DNA from: a bacterium
GTDB lineage: Bacteria > UBA8248
Assembly (NCBI GenBank): GCA_022828125.1
Contig: JAJEJD010000002.1
Span: forward strand, 1-64,000
Direction of reading: 5' to 3'
DNA length: 64,000 nucleotides
The translations under genes were made by a program, and so were the position numbers. The notes under the pieces are model-generated. The model searched no databases, was not told the DNA's origin, and saw only the letters and a list, made by a program, of their open reading frames with translations. This document shows, piece by piece, positions 60,030 through 64,000 of the stretch; positions within the stretch are counted from its first letter, which is position 1; every line of letters starts with the position of its first letter.

Positions 60030-60791
60030 TCAGCCCCCGGATTTGCGCTTCTCGTATACCTCCTGCGCCCGGCGCAGGTCCTCCGGCGTGTTCACGCCCA
60101 GCGCCTCTTCGGGCGACGCCAGCTCAAGGCCCTGGATAACGCGGCCCTCGGCGCGCGCGATCGGGAAAACGTCGGGCAGGTAGTACTCCCCCTGCCTGTT
60201 CCCGGCCCTGACCCTCGGCAGGGCAGCGCGCAGGAAAGCGGCCTCGAAAGCGTAGGCGCCCGTGTTGATCTCGATAATTTTCTTCTGCGCATCCGTCGCG
60301 TCCGCCTCCTCCACCACGCCGATGAGTTCCCCCCCCTCGCGCAGGGCGCGGCCATAGCCGTGCGGCTCCCCCGCGACGGCCGTGAGCATGGTGGCGGCCG
60401 CGCGCGCCTCCTCATGCAGGCGGGCCAACCGCTTCAGAGTAGCCGTTCGTATCAGGGGCGCATCACCGCACAGGAGATACAGATGTTTCGCCTCCGAGGA
60501 CAGGGCGGACAAGCCGACCTCGGCGGCATGGCCCGTGCCGAGCTGCTCTTCCTGAACGGTGAAGACGACGTCCGCATCATCGCCGGAAAACGCCTCCTGA
60601 ACGTCCCGGGCCTGGTGACCCACGACGACGACGATGGGGTGCGCGCCCGCCTCTCTCGCGGTGGCTGCGACGTGGCGGATCATCGGCTCCCCGCCCACGG
60701 GATGGAGCACTTTCGCCAGCGGGGATCCCATGCGTTTTCCCTGGCCGGCCGCAAGGATGACGGCGGCGAATCCATCGCCTCGATGCGCCAA
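60030..60791 (-). CDS. UDP-GlcNAc pyrophosphorylase domain protein (GlmU N-terminal type)
   Basis: The 253-residue single-domain nucleotidyltransferase opens FAAVILAAGQGKRMGSPLAK, the bacterial GlmU uridylyltransferase motif, then VVVGHQARDV, QLGTGHAAE, LYLLCGDAPLI and NTGAYAFEA. The bacterial acetyltransferase beta-helix half is absent. It would convert GlcNAc-1-phosphate and UTP to UDP-GlcNAc, with acetylation supplied by a separate protein such as that at 53743-54519. It starts five bases after the regulator gene upstream and ends at the repeat region. Confidence 0.9.
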   Translation of the reverse strand: MAHRGDGFAAVILAAGQGKRMGSPLAKVLHPVGGEPMIRHVAATAREAGAHPIVVVVGHQARDVQEAFSGDDADVVFTVQEEQLGTGHAAEVGLSALSSEAKHLYLLCGDAPLIRTATLKRLARLHEEARAAATMLTAVAGEPHGYGRALREGGELIGVVEEADATDAQKKIIEINTGAYAFEAAFLRAALPRVRAGNRQGEYYLPDVFPIARAEGRVIQGLELASPEEALGVNTPEDLRRAQEVYEKRKSGG

Positions 60792-60796
60792 GAAAT

Positions 60797-62185
60797 TTAT
60801 CTCCGGCGGGAGGGGGAAGGCTTGGTGAGGCCGAATTCCAGGAGTTTTCTTCTCAGCGTGTTGCGGTTCATGCCCAACAGGCGCGCCGCCTGCACCTGGT
60901 TTCCGCCCGCTTCGCGGAGCACCAGTTCGAGCAGGGGTTTCTCGACGCTGCGGATGGTGTGATCGTAGAAGTCGCTGCTCTCCCCATCACCCAGGGCGGT
61001 GACCACCGAGGAGAGCCTGTCGCGGAAAAAGCCCTCGATGTCGCCGCCCACCTTTCCGCGGGGCGTGGGGCTCAAGTCTTCGAGTGAAATCGAGTTGCCC
61101 TCGCTCACGAGGAATGCGCGGCACACGGCCATCTCGAGTTCGGACTCATTTCCCCACCACTTCTGCCCGGAGAACCAATCCATCGCCGCCGGCGTGATCC
61201 GCCTCCTCGGCTGGCCGATGCGGTTCGAGAATTCATCCAGAATTCCCTGGGCCACGAGCGAAATGTCCTTTTTTCGCTCGCGCAGCGGGGGAATCTTGAT
61301 GAAGCGGGTCGTCTCCTTGCGATACAGACGCTTGAGAATCGTGTCCTGTATCAGCCTTTCGGGGTCGTGCGTACAGCCGAATATCACGCGGAACTCCCGG
61401 GAGAGGCTTTTTCCCCTCAACACCTTGGCCAACGCCTTCTGGAGATCCCTGCCGATGAGCTGGGCGTCCTCGATGAAGAGCGTACCTCCCTTTTCGACGA
61501 TGTCCCCCTCTTCGCCGCGCCTCTCTTCCATGCGCTTGATGGCCTTCTCCAGCGTCGAGGCGCGCCGCATCTTCGGCCCCCAGTGCAGGAACGGATGCCT
61601 CGCGCCAGGATACTGGGAATGCAGCGCGCGGGCGACGAGCCTGAAATTCAGCCCCTTCTCCCCTTCCAGGAGAATCGTGCGGTATTTCTGCCCCGCAAGC
61701 TGGATCGAACGCCTGAGCCTCTCGGCCGCAGCGCTCGTTCCCTCGAACCGCCATCCCCCGGACTCTTCCCTCGCCTCGGTGCGAAGCCACATGAGCTCCC
61801 TGCGAAGATTTCCCTCCTCGCTCAAGGCGCGGGAGAACTGGGACACTTCCTCGGGGTGCACCTCGTCGACGAAAACGGCGCGCGCACCCGAGTTGATGCT
61901 CAAGGGCGTGAACCCCTTGTCCTCGGGGCGCAGCACCGCGGCGAAAGGCTTGCCCGTCTCCGCGATTCTCCGCATCGGGGCCGCCTCGGCGGGGTCGGTT
62001 GCCCCGTAAAGAATGAAATCGCACCAATTCGTGCGCGCGCGCGCCTTATGGGGAGTTTCGAAATAAAGCGTCTCCATGCCGATGTTCCGCAAGCCGCCGA
62101 GCAAACCCTCTCTTGCCGGCGTGAGGCGGCCTACGAAGAGCGCCCTGGCGCGTACCGCTTCGTTGTTGATTGCGCTCACCGACAC
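60797..62185 (-). CDS. Degenerate sigma-54-activator-like regulator (pseudo-receiver, inactive AAA+, Fis-type HTH)
   Basis: The 462-residue protein has the NtrC-family layout. Residues 12-125 look like a receiver domain without a convincing phosphoacceptor site. The AAA+ core (150-390) lacks Walker A (GEKGLNFR at 175-182 in place of GESGTGKE type) and has no GAFTGA loop. Walker B reads GGTLFIEDA (233-241), LRERKKDI is intact (301-308), and the sensor II motif reads WWGNESEL instead of the usual NVREL form. The Fis-type HTH GGNQVQAARLLGMNRNTLRR (427-446) is well kept. It should bind DNA but not hydrolyse ATP or activate sigma-54. GTG start. Confidence 0.87.
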   Translation of the reverse strand: MSVSAINNEAVRARALFVGRLTPAREGLLGGLRNIGMETLYFETPHKARARTNWCDFILYGATDPAEAAPMRRIAETGKPFAAVLRPEDKGFTPLSINSGARAVFVDEVHPEEVSQFSRALSEEGNLRRELMWLRTEAREESGGWRFEGTSAAAERLRRSIQLAGQKYRTILLEGEKGLNFRLVARALHSQYPGARHPFLHWGPKMRRASTLEKAIKRMEERRGEEGDIVEKGGTLFIEDAQLIGRDLQKALAKVLRGKSLSREFRVIFGCTHDPERLIQDTILKRLYRKETTRFIKIPPLRERKKDISLVAQGILDEFSNRIGQPRRRITPAAMDWFSGQKWWGNESELEMAVCRAFLVSEGNSISLEDLSPTPRGKVGGDIEGFFRDRLSSVVTALGDGESSDFYDHTIRSVEKPLLELVLREAGGNQVQAARLLGMNRNTLRRKLLEFGLTKPSPSRRR

Positions 62186-62191
62186 ATATCC

Positions 62192-62494
62192 TCAAAGTAT
62201 CCGAAAGACCGGTCCGGTATCCGAAAGACCGGAAAAAACCACTTTATCGCCGATGGACGGCTCGCTCGCATCATCCGCCAGGCGGGCGAGAATTCGCCCC
62301 CCCTCTTCCAACTCCACCAAAGCGAGAAGATAGGGCGTCGGCATCCCCTGGGCCCCCATGTGCACCGAAGAAAAGCTGTAGACGACCCCCCGCCCGGAGG
62401 CTTGCCTCTGCTCCATCTCGGCGCCGCAATGTCCGCAGCGCTCCGCTCCTTCCAGATAAATCCGCCCGCATCCGGCGCAAACGAAGGTCTCCAT
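62192..62494 (-). CDS. Zinc-ribbon OB-fold protein (DUF35 family)
   Basis: The 100-residue protein starts METFVCAGCGRIYLEGAERC and continues GHCG, forming a four-Cys zinc ribbon, then an OB-fold with VVYSFSSVHMG and LALVELEEGGRILARL. DUF35 proteins partner SCPx-type thiolases in acyl-CoA chemistry; the thiolase gene lies 25 bases upstream. ATG 62494 is chosen because the zinc ribbon begins there; the longer frame upstream is unrelated. Confidence 0.9.
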   Translation of the reverse strand: METFVCAGCGRIYLEGAERCGHCGAEMEQRQASGRGVVYSFSSVHMGAQGMPTPYLLALVELEEGGRILARLADDASEPSIGDKVVFSGLSDTGPVFRIL

Positions 62495-62519
62495 GCGTGA
62501 ACATCCACCCTTATCCGCC

Positions 62520-63680
62520 TCAGGCGGTCGCACCCAGAATATGCACGGCGCACGTTGCGCCCGAGCCTCCCAGATTGTGGGCCAGGCCCACCTCGGCGCC
62601 CGGAACCTGGCGCGCGCCCGCCTCTCCGCGCAGCTGAAGCGTGAGTTCATGAATCTGCGCCACGCCCGTCGCCCCCACCGGGTGGCCTTTCGATTTCAGG
62701 CCGCCGCTGGTGTTCACCGGCATCGCGCCGCCGAGCTTCGTCATCCCCTCGACCGCGCCGCGGCCTCCCTCGCCTTTGGCGAAAAACCCCAAATCCTCGA
62801 GCGCGATGATCTCCGCCATCGTGAAACAATCGTGAATCTCGGCCAGGTCGACGTCCTCGCGGCTCAGCCCCGCCTGGGAGAAGGCCTCCTCCCCCGCTTT
62901 TTGCGTGGCGTGGAACGAGGTGATGTCGCGCTTGTCGGAGAGCGCGGGTGAATCCGAAGCCTGCGCCGATGCGAGAACCTCGACCGGTTTCTCGTGATGC
63001 GCCGAAGCCGTTTCAGACGGGCACAGCACGACGGCCGCCGCCCCGTCGCTGATGAGCGAACAATCGAAAAGCCCGAGCGGCTCGGCAACGGGCCTGGCGT
63101 CCATGACCTGGGGGAGCGTCACGTCTTTTTGCATGTGGGCGTTCGGGTTGAGCTTGCCGTGGGCGTGATTTTTCACCGCCACGTGGGCGATCTCCTCACG
63201 CGTCGTCCCGTGTTCGTGCATGTGGCGCCGGGCAATGAGGCCGAAAAGAGCGGGAAACGTGGAGCCGACGCTCGCCTCCACCGCCACGTCCCCGGCGGCG
63301 GCGAGGATGGAGGCCGTCTGGTCCGTCTCGGCGCAAGTCATCTTCTCCACCCCCGCGATGAGGGCGAAATCCACCTGGCCCGAAGCCACGGCCAGCACCC
63401 CCTGGCGCATGGCGAGTCCCCCGGAGGCGCAAGCGCCCTCGAGGCGGGTGCAGGGCACCGCGCCCAGCCCCGCCGCGTGCGCCACCATGGGCGCGATGTG
63501 GTTCTGCCCGGTGAAGGCCTGACCGGCGAAATTCCCCAGAAAAAACGCCTCGATCCGCTCAGGACCGAGGCCAGCGTCTTCAAGCGCGTCCCTGCAGGCG
63601 ATTGCGCCCAGGGCAACGAGACTCTCCGCCCGCACCCCGAAGGGCGTGATGCCTACTCCGATGACCGATACGCCGCGCAC
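62520..63680 (-). CDS. Thiolase family protein (SCPx type)
   Basis: The 386-residue thiolase shows CTRLEGACASGGLAMRQGVL with the nucleophilic Cys, LAEIHDCFTMAEIIALEDLG, NTSGGLKSKGHPVGATG with the catalytic His and GLAHNLGGSGATCAVHILGA at the end. The HDCFT signature matches the other thiolase at 38944-40140. It makes or breaks a C-C bond on an acyl-CoA with the DUF35 partner downstream. The start is GTG at 63680. An acyl-CoA ligase gene lies directly upstream, which suggests a fatty- or aryl-acid catabolic set. Confidence 0.94.
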   Translation of the reverse strand: MRGVSVIGVGITPFGVRAESLVALGAIACRDALEDAGLGPERIEAFFLGNFAGQAFTGQNHIAPMVAHAAGLGAVPCTRLEGACASGGLAMRQGVLAVASGQVDFALIAGVEKMTCAETDQTASILAAAGDVAVEASVGSTFPALFGLIARRHMHEHGTTREEIAHVAVKNHAHGKLNPNAHMQKDVTLPQVMDARPVAEPLGLFDCSLISDGAAAVVLCPSETASAHHEKPVEVLASAQASDSPALSDKRDITSFHATQKAGEEAFSQAGLSREDVDLAEIHDCFTMAEIIALEDLGFFAKGEGGRGAVEGMTKLGGAMPVNTSGGLKSKGHPVGATGVAQIHELTLQLRGEAGARQVPGAEVGLAHNLGGSGATCAVHILGATA

Positions 63681-63700
63681 TTTTCACCCCCTCGCTGTAT

Positions 63701-64000
63701 TCATACGTGCGATTCGCGCAAATCCACGAACCTTTTCGCCTTGAACGTCGTTCGCTCGAAAGAACCCGCGGGCAAAACCTCCACCTCGGGCGTCACCAGG
63801 AGTTCCGACCTGAGCCTGTCGCGCAATTTATCGCCCAGGCCCGAGTTCGCCTCCCCCTCGGCGGCTTCGGCCACGACGACGCAACGGTCCCGCCCCGTCG
63901 ATTTATCCGGATGCAGTTCCACGCGAAACTCGTTGCTGAGGCCTGCGAAACTGCGCACCACCTCTTCCACCTGGATGGGATAGAACTTCGCCCCCTTGTA
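63701..64000 (-). CDS. Phenylacetate-CoA ligase-like protein, C-terminal part (cut by window edge)
   Basis: Only the last 99 or so residues are in view; the gene enters from beyond 64000. Reading in from the edge it gives YKGAKFYPIQVEEVVRSFAG, with the conserved Tyr-Pro hinge of AMP-forming ligases, and ends PEVEVLPAGSFERTTFKAKR, matching the C-terminal lid domain of PaaK-type enzymes with the catalytic Lys region. It probably activates an aromatic or fatty acid to its CoA ester, feeding the thiolase gene 20 bases downstream. Confidence 0.85.
   Translation of the reverse strand, partial: YKGAKFYPIQVEEVVRSFAGLSNEFRVELHPDKSTGRDRCVVVAEAAEGEANSGLGDKLRDRLRSELLVTPEVEVLPAGSFERTTFKAKRFVDLRESHV

Overview
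The window is 64 kb of a dense, GC-rich bacterial chromosome with no rRNA, phage or CRISPR. The host looks Gram-negative: it has an O-antigen/surface-glycan locus with two O-antigen-ligase-type membrane proteins, an initiating sugar-phosphate transferase, a Tat-type exported hydrolase and a periplasmic di-haem peroxidase. It respires with an isoprenoid quinone (ubiE, ubiA and ubiD homologues together). It probably decodes UGA as selenocysteine, since a SelW-type gene has an in-frame TGA followed by a SECIS-like hairpin. The lineage cannot be fixed from sequence alone; the mix of deltaproteobacterial-type and archaeal-type genes would suit an uncultivated proteobacteria-like or Nitrospinota/Tectomicrobia-like lineage, but this is only an impression.

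Layout. 0.6-1.5 kb: exported dienelactone-hydrolase-family enzyme. 1.6-20.9 kb: surface glycan locus, visibly less GC-rich than the right half of the window. Its left part reads rightward (methyltransferase, asparagine synthetase, glycosyltransferase), then come the initiating transferase and two convergent polymerase/ligase genes. A long leftward operon follows (20.9 to 8.4 kb): LIC12162-type transferase, LarA-like nickel racemase homologue, NeuA-NeuB fusion, GT2-cytidylyltransferase fusion, ABC flippase, a second asparagine synthetase, GT2 and a polymerase/ligase. Together these look like synthesis, activation, transfer and export of a nonulosonic-acid-containing glycan with amidated sugars. 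A tRNA-Glu marks its right edge.

21-34 kb: leftward metabolic genes (EamA transporter, M20 amidohydrolase, acyl-CoA synthetase), then a phnCDE-like ABC transporter operon led by a MauG-type di-haem peroxidase with a clear promoter and a 16-bp palindromic operator, then amtB-glnB. Short rightward genes follow (carboxymuconolactone decarboxylase family, cyclase family, an orphan CbtB, a cupin). 34-37.3 kb: aminotransferase, PhzF-like isomerase, MOSC protein and the SelW-like selenoprotein, all leftward. 37.5-40.1 kb: an HMG-CoA-synthase-like/OB-fold protein and a thiolase, rightward.

40-45.6 kb: accessory region with a xanthine/uracil permease fused to an HATPase-like tail, a nuclease, nested palindromic repeats, a secreted unknown protein and the remnant of a second transketolase gene. 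45.6-64 kb: a nearly continuous leftward run. It holds a phenylacetate-CoA-ligase-like gene (cut by the window edge), a thiolase and OB-fold pair, a degenerate sigma-54-type regulator, a five-gene UDP-sugar set (nucleotidyltransferase, archaeal-type GlmU, GlmS, phosphohexomutase, left-handed beta-helix protein), uvrD, gatC, ubiD-ubiA-ubiE and a transketolase/AceE-like enzyme.

The items most worth follow-up are the UGA-containing selW gene, the LarA homologue inside a nonulosonic acid operon with two unusual cytidylyltransferase fusions, the peroxidase-phnDCE operon with its palindrome, and the regulator that has lost its Walker A, GAFTGA and sensor II residues.
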